Origin: TMED23 sp964643045
GTDB lineage: Bacteria; Pseudomonadota; Alphaproteobacteria; Rhodospirillales; UBA2165
DNA: 64,000 nt
Assembly (NCBI GenBank): GCA_964643045.1
Contig: CAZXSC010000002.1
Location: forward strand, 1-64,000
Direction of reading: 5' to 3'
Position 1 is the first letter of the stretch, and every line of letters begins with the position of its first letter. The notes under the pieces are model-generated. The model saw nothing but the letters and a program-made list of their open reading frames with translations. It was not told the DNA's origin and did not search any database. The position numbers and the translations under genes are program-made. This document shows positions 35,953-44,504 of the stretch, in pieces.

Positions 35953-36888
35953 TTATTCGGAAAACTTTAAACTCGCCTCTATCCGCTCTTTGATATGCTC
36001 TCCAGCCGTTGTATCCGTAAATTTTGGTGGATTAGATTTGCTCTGACAACTAGGCAATACACTAACAGGTGTAGCGTTATCTGGATCAACAAAAAAAGCA
36101 ATTGAGTAACGATCGGTGGTCTTAACCTCTTGCTTTGTACGCGGTCTAACTCGATGCAATGTCGAACAATATTTTTCATTCGTCCAACGAGAAAGCAAAT
36201 CACCCGTATTGATTATTACCGTATCAGGGACGTAAATCGCCTGATGCCACGTTCCATCTTTGCTTTTAACTTCCAACCCACCAACATCATCTTGATAAAG
36301 CAACGTAACCGTGCCGTAATCGGTATGCGCTCCCGCGCCTAATTGACCTTCTTCAGGGTTTTGATCGACAACTGGATAATGCAAATACCTAAGCGTTATC
36401 ACCTCCCCCGAGTGACAATTCCGGAAAAAATTCAACGGGAGATCAAGCGCTTCGGCAAAAGCTTCCATAACTGTGTTCGCGTCATCTAAACTTTTGTTAA
36501 ACAACTCAATAGCGACATTTCGATACTCATTTGAAGGCCAATTACGCCCTTCCCTCACGGATCTTGGAATATCACGCATGGTAAATGCCTCTTTGAGGTC
36601 CGCTGGCTTACTTTGATCAAGCTTCTCAGATGCAAATCCTTGAAAGCCATGATTATTATCAGCCCCTTGATAGGCAAAGTGGTTTTTTTCATCTAAAGGC
36701 TGATTAAAAAACTCGGCTGCACATTGAAAAGCTCTTAATTTTAGCCCATTACCGACGCTAAGGTTTTTAGCATACATAAAACCAATTTGGGACGCACAGC
36801 GATCCACTTCAGCTATAATTTCCTGCCGACGAATTCTACTATCAGCATAGAAACCCTCAAAATCAATAATCGGAATTGGGGACATCAA
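35953..36888 (-). CDS. 2-oxoglutarate/Fe(II) oxygenase, isopenicillin-N-synthase-like
   Basis: 311 residues. The N-terminal DIOX_N domain opens IPIIDFEGF, and the catalytic half carries the HTDYGTVTLLYQD motif, a distal histidine in STLHRV, and RYSIAFF, the 2OG-binding RxS. This is the typical ligand set HxD...H...RxS. Related enzymes oxidise antibiotics, gibberellins or heterocycles. It is the middle gene of an operon: the transporter ends 14 bases before it and the FAD hydroxylase begins 67 bases after. Substrate unknown. Confidence 0.9.
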   Translation of the reverse strand: MMSPIPIIDFEGFYADSRIRRQEIIAEVDRCASQIGFMYAKNLSVGNGLKLRAFQCAAEFFNQPLDEKNHFAYQGADNNHGFQGFASEKLDQSKPADLKEAFTMRDIPRSVREGRNWPSNEYRNVAIELFNKSLDDANTVMEAFAEALDLPLNFFRNCHSGEVITLRYLHYPVVDQNPEEGQLGAGAHTDYGTVTLLYQDDVGGLEVKSKDGTWHQAIYVPDTVIINTGDLLSRWTNEKYCSTLHRVRPRTKQEVKTTDRYSIAFFVDPDNATPVSVLPSCQSKSNPPKFTDTTAGEHIKERIEASLKFSE

Positions 36889-36902
36889 ACCCTCTAAAAA
36901 CG

Positions 36903-38513
36903 TTAATCATTAGTGTGTAGCTTGCTTCGCTGGATCAAAAATACCGAACCAAGTGGCACAGCCAGTGTTATCACGGCAACCGTTATCAAAAGTATCCCAA
37001 GTTCAGTATAATTTGCTGTAGATACAATCTCATTCGTAACCTTATCTTTTACTACTCTGGTGATGACAAAGATCTCGTTGAGGTATTTTGTAAAAAGCGC
37101 GCTTGCCGAGAGCGCTAAATTTGTAAAGGATGCAAAAACAGCAAAAAATGTTGCCTTCATATTTGAAGGAGCATTTTTTGCTATCCAGGCCAAAAGAGGT
37201 ATCATTGCAACTTGGCCCAAAGGCGATTCGAGCGCAGTATTAATTATTGCAATAAACTTCGCATCCACTATCCCGGCTGAAATTGATGCTGTCCAAATAT
37301 GAAAACCATAATACATTCCAATACTCGGCAAGAATAAAACGGCTCCCGCTACTGATAAGACAACGATTACCCGTGCGATGGAGTTGCGAGCAATAAAGGG
37401 TCGGAGAAGAATGATACCTGCCAAAGTTAATATGGACGATAAGAGTGATAAGACCGAAAAAAATTGTTCATTGAATCCAAGTTCGTCAATTTCAAACCAG
37501 CTTAAACCTGGTCCTGGACTAGGCATTGCCCTAAAAACAAAAATAATAACAGCGGTTCCAACGATCATCAGCCTCTGGGTTTCCGGGAGCTCTTTAATTA
37601 AACGGCTCATTAGGAAAAGGATAATCACGACCGAGCCTAAGAAAACTATCTCTTGTGCGAACGGCACGTTGAATGAACCTACACTCACTGAAAAAATAAC
37701 AAAAATTAGGCTCCCAATTAAGATAGTCCAGTTTACTGCAGGACGTTCACTTCCGACATTAAATTCCGTCGAGGAAGCGCCCCGCTCGCGAAGGATACGC
37801 TGCCTGCGTTTTTTTAAATAATTCGCTAGGAATACTCCCAGGACAGATACAAGGGGAATCACCAGGGCATACAAATAAATATTAGCGTAGAGTTGGATTC
37901 TTTCCCGTTCGGCCAGGTTTTCAACGCCTTGAAATAAAATTACATTGGCAAGTGCGACAAGAACCGTGCCGCCAATGATTGCAAATCGTCCAAGGGTTTG
38001 CATGGTTGTGTGCATTTCTTTAATTGCTTCTTGACCAAACTTATGTCCTTTCTCGTCTTCTAGGGGTACTGCCTCGACTGTCATGGCATCTGCTACAACA
38101 TCTTGAATGACATAACCAACTGGAGACAGGATAACGCTCAGAATAAACCAAATTTCAGCCGGCAACACCTTCGCCATAGATCCAGTATGTGCAATCAGAC
38201 CGTACATAATAAGAAGGCTTACCGCGATTATTGACGCTCCAAAATAAACCAAATAGTTTTTATGTTTCCAGATGAGGTCCACAATATGACCAAGAGGCAT
38301 CTTCAGCGCCCATGGAAGGCCGGCCCAAAAACCAAGACCTACTAGAAAGGCTGCGCTCAGATTCAAATACTCTTTTATAAAAAAAGTACCCACTATGCCA
38401 GTAAGCCCGGCTATACCCGCCGCAACATAGACCATAAGTGGCGGAAGGTAGCTCCACTTGAATTCTTTTATCAAACCCAGTACCGTCTCTTTTAAATAGC
38501 CTGACGTAGTCAT
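36903..38513 (-). CDS. MFS-type transporter resembling the BT1 folate/pteridine family
   Basis: 536 residues from the ATG at 38513; a TTG start six codons earlier is open. The protein has about 12-14 hydrophobic segments. LPWALKMPLGHIVDLIWKHKNYL and VIQDVVADAMTVEAVP resemble the two signature regions of BT1/FBT transporters (PWxxKPLxGxxSD and VDxxVVE), but the match is partial, so the family is uncertain. Being first in an operon with two oxygenases, it probably brings in their substrate. If the BT1 likeness is real, a pterin or similar heterocycle is a candidate. Confidence 0.7.
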   Translation of the reverse strand: MTTSGYLKETVLGLIKEFKWSYLPPLMVYVAAGIAGLTGIVGTFFIKEYLNLSAAFLVGLGFWAGLPWALKMPLGHIVDLIWKHKNYLVYFGASIIAVSLLIMYGLIAHTGSMAKVLPAEIWFILSVILSPVGYVIQDVVADAMTVEAVPLEDEKGHKFGQEAIKEMHTTMQTLGRFAIIGGTVLVALANVILFQGVENLAERERIQLYANIYLYALVIPLVSVLGVFLANYLKKRRQRILRERGASSTEFNVGSERPAVNWTILIGSLIFVIFSVSVGSFNVPFAQEIVFLGSVVIILFLMSRLIKELPETQRLMIVGTAVIIFVFRAMPSPGPGLSWFEIDELGFNEQFFSVLSLLSSILTLAGIILLRPFIARNSIARVIVVLSVAGAVLFLPSIGMYYGFHIWTASISAGIVDAKFIAIINTALESPLGQVAMIPLLAWIAKNAPSNMKATFFAVFASFTNLALSASALFTKYLNEIFVITRVVKDKVTNEIVSTANYTELGILLITVAVITLAVPLGSVFLIQRSKLHTND

Positions 38514-38665
38514 GTGCCCACCATGAGCCAATTTCTAAAAATTGGGTGATTATAAAGACCTAATCCAAGTTTATCTATTCTATCCAAAATAGCAAAGCTG
38601 TTGATGTACAAGTGAACGGATAAGACAACAAACGCGGGTTTATAAGTAAAGGTAATTTTTTAAAT

Positions 38666-38682
38666 CGGCGATTGTCTCGCCG
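38666..38682 (+). repeat. G/C-rich hairpin upstream of the split-barrel gene
   Basis: CGGCGA and TCGCCG form a 6-bp stem with a 5-base loop, in the 217-base space between the divergent transporter and split-barrel genes and about 50 bases before the start at 38731. It could be a protein site or mRNA leader hairpin. No T-run adjoins on the plus strand. Confidence 0.35.
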
Positions 38683-38730
38683 GCACCTTTTGCTTAATTT
38701 AGTTCAAAAGTATTAGCGAGGAGGGCTCGA

Positions 38731-39195
38731 TTGAAAAATCTAAATTCAGATATGAAACAAATAATAAAGGGTACTATCCTTTGTTTTGCAGCCACCGTTA
38801 ATCAAGATGGCAGCCCTAACCTCTCACCCAAAAGTACCCTGAAAGTTTTCGATGATCAGCACCTAATGTTCGCCAATATTGCATCACCCAGGACCGTTTC
38901 TAATCTAAAAAGAGACTCCCGAATCGAAATCAATTGTGTCGATATTTTTTCCCGGCGAGGATACCGGTTTAAAGGTAAAGGTATTGTCCATTCACCGGGC
39001 ACTCAAATTCATGATGATCTACTTCATGAGATTAAAAAAGAACATGGCGAATGCATTCCTGTTCTCGATGCGGTCCTTATCGAGGTTCTTGAAGCCAAAC
39101 CGGTCCTCTCGCCAGCGTACAGTTTTATCGAAGACGTGACTGAAGAGCGTATGCGCGATACGTACATGCGCAAGTATAATGTTAAGCGCCAATGA
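38731..39195 (+). CDS. FMN-binding split-barrel (pyridoxamine-5'-phosphate-oxidase family) protein
   Basis: 154 residues. The start is TTG at 38731, chosen because GAGGAGGG is ideally placed just before it; the next ATG is residue 8. The core is LCFAATVNQDGSPNLSPKST, with SPRTVSNLKRDSRIEIN, the family's FMN-contact strand pattern. The specific reaction is unknown; members reduce quinones, nitro groups or heme, and only some oxidise pyridoxamine phosphate. The gene is followed by ung 41 bases later, so cotranscription is possible. Confidence 0.78.
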   Translation: MKNLNSDMKQIIKGTILCFAATVNQDGSPNLSPKSTLKVFDDQHLMFANIASPRTVSNLKRDSRIEINCVDIFSRRGYRFKGKGIVHSPGTQIHDDLLHEIKKEHGECIPVLDAVLIEVLEAKPVLSPAYSFIEDVTEERMRDTYMRKYNVKRQ

Positions 39196-39236
39196 GCGAA
39201 TTTTGAACCTGATCAGGAAAAAAGCGATTTTGTGTT

Positions 39237-39911
39237 ATGGCTGAGGTAAAAATAGAAGAAAGTTGGAAAAACCGACTTGAGGAGCAATTTAGAGCACCCC
39301 ATATGGCCGCGCTCAGCAAGTTTTTGCGAAAAGAAAAAGCAGCCGGTAGAGCAATTTATCCCCCAGGTGGTAAAATATTTAACGCTTTCAACCTCACCAA
39401 TTTTAGCTCAGTAAAAATTATTATATTGGGACAGGATCCCTACCACGGGCCAAATCAAGCGAATGGATTAAGCTTCTCGGTTGAGTTGGGTGTCACTCCG
39501 CCCCCATCGCTGCAAAATATTTTTAAAGAATTGCGGTCTGACCTTGGAATTGAACATCCGGGTCACGGCGATCTAACAGGGTGGGCACGGCAAGGTGTAT
39601 TATTATTAAACGCCTGTCTAACCGTCGAGAATGGCCTACCAAATTCTCACCAAGGTAAAGGTTGGGAAGAATTTACGAATGCTGTGCTCTCTAGGGTGAA
39701 TGATGAAAAACAAAATGTCGTATTTATACTCTGGGGCCGTAAGGCACAAGAAAAGGCGAGATTTGTCAATTCGGAGAGACATCTAGTGATCAGGAGCGCG
39801 CATCCGTCACCATTATCAGCCCATAACGGTTTCTTTGGCTCTAAACCGTTTTCTAAAGCTAATTCATATTTAGAAAAAAATGGACTATCGAAAATAAACT
39901 GGAAATTATAG
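39237..39911 (+). CDS. ung: Uracil-DNA glycosylase
   Basis: 224 residues, full length. LGQDPYHGPNQANGLSFSV holds catalytic D67 and the water-activating loop, PPSLQNIFKEL is the DNA-contact segment, and HPSPLSAHNGFFGS near the C-terminus is the leucine-intercalation loop with the catalytic histidine. It removes uracil from DNA in base-excision repair. The usual HPSPLSAHRGF has Asn here in place of Arg, a variation also seen in other families. It follows the split-barrel gene. Confidence 0.96.
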   Translation: MAEVKIEESWKNRLEEQFRAPHMAALSKFLRKEKAAGRAIYPPGGKIFNAFNLTNFSSVKIIILGQDPYHGPNQANGLSFSVELGVTPPPSLQNIFKELRSDLGIEHPGHGDLTGWARQGVLLLNACLTVENGLPNSHQGKGWEEFTNAVLSRVNDEKQNVVFILWGRKAQEKARFVNSERHLVIRSAHPSPLSAHNGFFGSKPFSKANSYLEKNGLSKINWKL

Positions 39912-40042
39912 GGGGAAATAATTATAGCGAAAGCTAATTTAAGTCATGGTAGTATATTTGTGGCTAAGTGATAATTTGCAATGACGTTCTTCGCGATTTT
40001 AAACTATTTTAAGGATAGTATAAAAAATAAGAAAGTAAGGTG

Positions 40043-41155
40043 ATGAAAGTTGGGATTCCAAAAGAAACAAAAATAAAAGAATACAGAGTTGGGCTAACTC
40101 CAGACAGTGTTCTCCAATTTTCCAAACATGGACACCAAATACTCGTAGAAACTGGAGCGGGAATGGGCCTTAACCTCTCCAACGAAGACTACTTAGCGGC
40201 GGGCGCCAAAATAGTTAATAGTGCGGAAGAAATCTTTGCCAAATCCGAGTTGATCATCAAAGTGAAAGAGCCGCAAAAATATGAGAGAAAAATGTTGCGG
40301 GAGAACCAAATCTTATTCACTTTTCTCCACCTTGCTCCTGATCCCGGCCAAACCAAAGATCTTCTCGATAGCGGTGCCATTTGTATAGCTTATGAAACAG
40401 TCACCAATTCCAATCAGCAGTTGCCATTGCTAACACCGATGTCTCAAGTGGCTGGCCGATTATCAGTCCAAGCGGGGGCAAGCTGTCTGGAAAAAGAGGC
40501 TGGTGGCAAAGGTAAATTGTTAGGTGGCGTCCCAGGCGTTCCGCCTGCAAAGGTAACCATTCTTGGTGGAGGCACGGTCGGGGAACATGCTATTGTAATG
40601 GCGCTGGGATTAGGTGCCGACGTTACAGTCCTAGACAACAATGCAGACGTCTTGGCACGACTTGAACAAAGATATAGCCCCGCACTAAAAACTGTCTATT
40701 CAAACAATACCTCAATTGAAAATCACGTCATGAACTCCGATCTGGTGATTGGAGCCGTTTTAATCGCTGGGGCTCAGGCGCCCAAGCTAATATCCAGGGA
40801 TATGATTAAGACAATGGACAAAGGCTCAGTATTAGTTGACGTAGCGATTGACCAAGGTGGATGTTTTGAGACTTCAAAACCTACTACCCATGATGATCCC
40901 ACATACCTAATAGACGATATAGTCCATTATTGTGTTACCAATATGCCCGGTGCTGTCCCCCTCACTTCAACCTACGCTTTGAACAATGTAACGACACCCT
41001 TTGGTATCGCACTTGCAAATAAAGGGTACAGACAAGCGTTAATAGATGATCCGCATCTTAGGAACGGGCTCAATATCTGCAACGGACATGTCACCAATGA
41101 GGCTGTCGCAAATTCATTAGGGTTCAATTACTTTGACCCAAAGAACATTTTCTAA
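40043..41155 (+). CDS. ald: Alanine dehydrogenase
   Basis: 370 residues from the ATG at 40043; a GTG one codon earlier is also open. The active-site set matches known alanine dehydrogenases by position: R15, K75 and H96, with an aspartate in DVAIDQGGC at about 270. VTILGGGTVGEHAIVMALG is the NAD-binding loop, and the segment QAGASCLEKEAGGKGKLLGGV is the conserved hinge. It interconverts L-alanine and pyruvate plus ammonia with NAD. It converges on the dienelactone-hydrolase-like gene; only 2 bases separate the stops. Confidence 0.95.
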   Translation: MKVGIPKETKIKEYRVGLTPDSVLQFSKHGHQILVETGAGMGLNLSNEDYLAAGAKIVNSAEEIFAKSELIIKVKEPQKYERKMLRENQILFTFLHLAPDPGQTKDLLDSGAICIAYETVTNSNQQLPLLTPMSQVAGRLSVQAGASCLEKEAGGKGKLLGGVPGVPPAKVTILGGGTVGEHAIVMALGLGADVTVLDNNADVLARLEQRYSPALKTVYSNNTSIENHVMNSDLVIGAVLIAGAQAPKLISRDMIKTMDKGSVLVDVAIDQGGCFETSKPTTHDDPTYLIDDIVHYCVTNMPGAVPLTSTYALNNVTTPFGIALANKGYRQALIDDPHLRNGLNICNGHVTNEAVANSLGFNYFDPKNIF

Positions 41156-41157
41156 TG

Positions 41158-42060
41158 TCAATTCATATATTTAGCTAAAAAGTTGTTCACTTCCAATACG
41201 GATCGTTCGAAAGCTTTTTTTTGGAAAGCTTTTGGAAACTTCCCGATAGCAGGGTGAAATTTCTCCCGATAGCGGCCTAATTCATCAAACTTTCTATAAG
41301 CGCCTTCAAACCCCAGAATTTTGATGGGCGCAGGAAAACCAGCGGATTTTAGCACTTTATATGCTTCATCAGATTCTAAAACGTCATCCTTGCCATACAA
41401 AATCAGTATTGGTTGTTCTATTGGCCCAGTATGCTCCCACTGAGGTTTATCAATAACATATTTCAAATTTGGATAGAATGCGATCGTTGCTTTAAACCCG
41501 CCATTTGGTAAAGAAAGTCTTCGTGATACCTTGTGAACGAAAAGAGCCGCTGATCCACCCCAAGACCAGCCAATCATACCTATTTTGTCTTTCTTGATAT
41601 TATTTTGCTTTGATAGCCAGATGTATCCTGCGGCTGCATCCATAGCTCTTTGTTTAGGGCTCACCTGTTGCCAATCTCTCATTATTTCGCCACGGCTACT
41701 ATCGCTATCGTCAGTGGCATGTTCACACAAATGACCTCTTGTGCAATAATGATCGATAAAAAGAACTATAAATCCCTCCTTTGAAATTTCTCTGGCCCAC
41801 CAAAGCTGATATGGAAAAATTCCCCCAGCACCGTGAAGCGCGACAATCGCCGGGTGAGGCCCGGCATCTGAGGGTGTGAACAATAAAGCATCTAAATTTT
41901 TTCCGTCACCCAAAGACGCTCCATCTATTTTTATTTTTTTTCCAGCTGATACTGCTTCATCGTAAGCTTTAAACGAAACGGCTAAAGCAACATTAACAAA
42001 GGATGTCATCATCGCGCCAAAAATAAAAATAGCTATTAACAGTTGCGGTTTGATATGCAT
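41158..42060 (-). CDS. Exported dienelactone-hydrolase-family protein
   Basis: 300 residues from the ATG at 42060, preceded by GGGGGG; a longer frame to 42096 adds an unlikely leader. An N-terminal signal peptide (hydrophobic run ending ALA) predicts export. The alpha/beta-hydrolase core has IVALHGAGGI, the nucleophile elbow GWSWGGSAAL with serine in place of the classic cysteine of dienelactone hydrolase, and ILYGKDD for the acid. A histidine near FHPAIGKF may complete the triad, though its assignment is uncertain. Ester or lactone hydrolysis in the periplasm is likely. Confidence 0.85.
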   Translation of the reverse strand: MHIKPQLLIAIFIFGAMMTSFVNVALAVSFKAYDEAVSAGKKIKIDGASLGDGKNLDALLFTPSDAGPHPAIVALHGAGGIFPYQLWWAREISKEGFIVLFIDHYCTRGHLCEHATDDSDSSRGEIMRDWQQVSPKQRAMDAAAGYIWLSKQNNIKKDKIGMIGWSWGGSAALFVHKVSRRLSLPNGGFKATIAFYPNLKYVIDKPQWEHTGPIEQPILILYGKDDVLESDEAYKVLKSAGFPAPIKILGFEGAYRKFDELGRYREKFHPAIGKFPKAFQKKAFERSVLEVNNFLAKYMN

Positions 42061-42249
42061 ATTCCCCCCAATATTCGTGCCCATCTTGATTTTCAAGTGT
42101 TTAATTTATTAAATAAGCGTTTTCTCGTGGTAGTTTAATTCTCCACAACTAATTTACCATACCTAATATCCATTTGTATTTAAATTTATGATCCGTTAGG
42201 AAGATGATACAAACATGATGCAACTATTGAATTAACCAGGAAAAAATTA

Positions 42250-42279
42250 ATGATCCCGTTAAATGAAGATACTCTTTAA
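42250..42279 (+). other. Short upstream ORF directly before the unknown exported protein
   Basis: An ATG at 42250 with AGGA at -9 encodes a 9-residue peptide ending at TAA 42277-42279, one base before the ATG at 42281. Such an arrangement can couple translation of the downstream gene, which lacks its own Shine-Dalgarno. A chance ORF of this size is common. Confidence 0.25.
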
Positions 42280-43021
42280 AATGACTCATCAAAGAAAGAA
42301 TATCCTGCTTATAACAGGCCTTATTGCTCTTATTTGTAGTTTGTTTTTGTGGCCCCCTTCCACGGGTCTCAGTAGTGATAAAGCTCGCGGAGACAGGGGC
42401 AAACAAGGGCGACCACCAGATAGATATGCTTGTGATTCTGACACCAACGGTCATTGCATCTTTAAAGGGAAGCCTCACTCTAATGGCCTTAAGCCTGGCA
42501 CAAACCAGGTTGTTGACAGAAATAATCGCTTTCTTTTTCTTATCGATGAGGTGGTTGCTGCCAATTCATCGGGCAGAACTCTACGAGCAAGTGGTCGACC
42601 TGCATTTGACGGTGATCATATGGTTAAGGCTTCCGTAGAAAATTTGAGTGCTGATGAAAAGGCTTTTCATAAAACAATGGCAATCATGTTTCCTATCCGT
42701 AATGCATTGATGTACGACATAGCTGATTTAAGCCAAAGAAAGTGGGAGCTATTAGTAAAAGAGCTAGCAATTCGTAAAATAAAAGATACTACCTTTACTG
42801 GCGGTCCAACGCCACGGGACAACTACTATGGGAGGCAGGGGATATTTAACCTAGCAAAAAATGCACGTGGACGAGACATTCACCACGAAATTATGAAGTT
42901 TCTTGAAGAATCGGGTATATTTCTTCTGTGTCACCTCACGAGCATCGAATTTAATCAGAAACTTAAGGAGAGGCATCCCGAGGGGCACGATCCGTGCGGA
43001 AAAACAAAAAATTCAAATTAA
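42263..43021 (+). CDS. Unknown exported or membrane-anchored protein
   Basis: 252 residues (246 if the ATG at 42281 is used). I do not recognise a family. A hydrophobic N-terminal stretch (NILLITGLIALICSLFLW) suggests a signal peptide or anchor. The mature part is basic and polar, with two cysteines in YACDSDTNGHCIFKG, a DGDHMVKASVENLS segment and a late CHLTSIEFNQKL and DPCGK. The cysteines may form disulfides in the periplasm. There is no clear enzymatic motif. It is transcribed alone, divergent from the dienelactone-hydrolase-like gene; the next gene begins nearly 170 bases on. Confidence 0.55.
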   Translation: MKILFKMTHQRKNILLITGLIALICSLFLWPPSTGLSSDKARGDRGKQGRPPDRYACDSDTNGHCIFKGKPHSNGLKPGTNQVVDRNNRFLFLIDEVVAANSSGRTLRASGRPAFDGDHMVKASVENLSADEKAFHKTMAIMFPIRNALMYDIADLSQRKWELLVKELAIRKIKDTTFTGGPTPRDNYYGRQGIFNLAKNARGRDIHHEIMKFLEESGIFLLCHLTSIEFNQKLKERHPEGHDPCGKTKNSN

Positions 43022-43309
43022 TAACAAACTCACCAAGATTTTAACCCTTTAAAGTAACGGCAATTCAGTTCCACGCATATCCAGCAAAAACAAAAATAAC
43101 AACAAGCCCTGTAACTTAACAATAATATTTATTTAATTTTCTGGTAATATAATACCAAAAGAAATTTTGCCCAAAAACAAGTTTACGGATGTCCTTCAAT
43201 TCATAAAATATTCAAAACATTTTGGATCAATATTAATATTTTTGTCGCGTTAATAATTATTGCTGAGATTATTTTCGGAAATTGGCTGTTTGGGCCACAG
43301 TTTAATTTT

Positions 43310-44260
43310 TTGAATATCCCTCGCAATGTTAACTACCATTTTAAAGTAGATGATTTGTACAAAAACAATGACGTGCCGATTAATTACACACGCGACGAAC
43401 TTGGTTTTCGAGGGAATTATGACAGCCTTTCAAAAATTGATATTGTGACAATTGGCGGGAGCACAACTAATCAACTTTACATCGATGACTCTGAAACTTG
43501 GCAGAGTCATATAAAGAGAATTTTTGCTCAATCAGGAAAAATTATAACAATCATAAATGCTGGAGTTGAAGGGCAATCAACGCGGGGTCATATAGCAACT
43601 TTCGATCGATGGTTGACAAAAATTGATGACATGAAAGTCCGCTACATTTTAGCCTATGTGGGAATAAATGACATGCTGATTGAACATGCTGAGCGCGGGG
43701 ACTCTATGGAATCCGATGACCCATTGAGAAGAATACGCCATTTGATTATCAACAATAGTGCGGTTTATAATCTTTTTAGAACCATTCGTGGTTATTTTCG
43801 AGCTCATTCAGCAAAACTAATTCACCAAGTAAAGCGACCTAAATTCGAAAAATGGATAGAAATTCAACCGTTTAGTGAAAAAGTCACCCCGCCTAAAAAA
43901 TATGTTCAAAGATTGATAGCCTACAAGGCGCGGCTCAAACGACTGATAAACAAAATTGAAGAATTTGGTGCAATTCCCATTATTGTTACTCAGCACGCTG
44001 GCAGTTACCGGGTTAAAAATAACGTGGTATATTTTCCAAAACATGCCCCTAAAGGCTTAGCACAGTGGAGTTATCCTATAGTACGCTCTTTCAATAATAT
44101 GAGTATGAGGGTTTGCAAATCTATGAAAGCAATATGTCTAGATTTAGCCAAAAATCTTATTTTCCAAGAAGACGATTACTACGACTACATTCATAACACC
44201 CCGAAGGGCACCCGTAAAATTGGACAATATCTGTATACCAGACTTGTACCTTTTTTTTAG
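43310..44260 (+). CDS. SGNH/GDSL hydrolase with an N-terminal anchor; true start unclear or frameshifted
   Basis: 316 residues from a TTG at 43310, but the frame is open upstream to 43148 and encodes a membrane anchor (IFVALIIIAEIIFGNWLFG), so the TTG is not the real start. No ATG, GTG or TTG occurs in that stretch; an ATG at 43189 is in the neighbouring frame and would join after a one-base change near 43200. SGNH blocks are clear: IGGSTTNQ (catalytic Ser), AYVGINDML (Asn) and DYIHNTPKG (Asp-His). The family hydrolyses esters, often acetyl groups on surface polysaccharides. It may be a frameshifted gene, use ATT or ATA as start, or reflect a sequencing error. Confidence 0.75.
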   Translation: MNIPRNVNYHFKVDDLYKNNDVPINYTRDELGFRGNYDSLSKIDIVTIGGSTTNQLYIDDSETWQSHIKRIFAQSGKIITIINAGVEGQSTRGHIATFDRWLTKIDDMKVRYILAYVGINDMLIEHAERGDSMESDDPLRRIRHLIINNSAVYNLFRTIRGYFRAHSAKLIHQVKRPKFEKWIEIQPFSEKVTPPKKYVQRLIAYKARLKRLINKIEEFGAIPIIVTQHAGSYRVKNNVVYFPKHAPKGLAQWSYPIVRSFNNMSMRVCKSMKAICLDLAKNLIFQEDDYYDYIHNTPKGTRKIGQYLYTRLVPFF

Positions 44261-44409
44261 CCTAGGGACATCGGCTGTTCAGCTAGAAAGGCCCAAAAGT
44301 ACGGCCAATCGACGAAATGTTTCCGTTAAAGTCATGGTTTGCGGTATGGAGCATGTTTGATGTGCCTTGGCTGAAAAAATTAAGACGCCGGGGCAGCCTT
44401 CGAGCATAA

Positions 44410-44487
44410 ATGGAAATCCTCTTCGTCCGTCATGGGTTCAGTGTTGCGTTTGATCCCCCAACCGCAATACCCTATATGTTAGATTAA
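44410..44487 (+). pseudogene. Remnant of a histidine-phosphatase (phosphoglycerate-mutase) gene
   Basis: A 25-codon frame begins MEILFVRHGFS, the exact N-terminal RHG motif of the histidine phosphatase superfamily, then stops at 44487. The rest of the domain (over 150 residues) is absent from the 18 bases before the next gene. A second short frame, 44353-44409, ends with TAA directly before this ATG. The pattern suggests deletion at the edge of an inserted block. Confidence 0.6.
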
Positions 44488-44504
44488 TTCGAAAAGGAAA
44501 AAAA

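Noticed and set aside
37378..37821. 147-codon frame antisense to the BT1-like transporter
   Set aside because: It is a basic, low-complexity shadow of a membrane protein gene.
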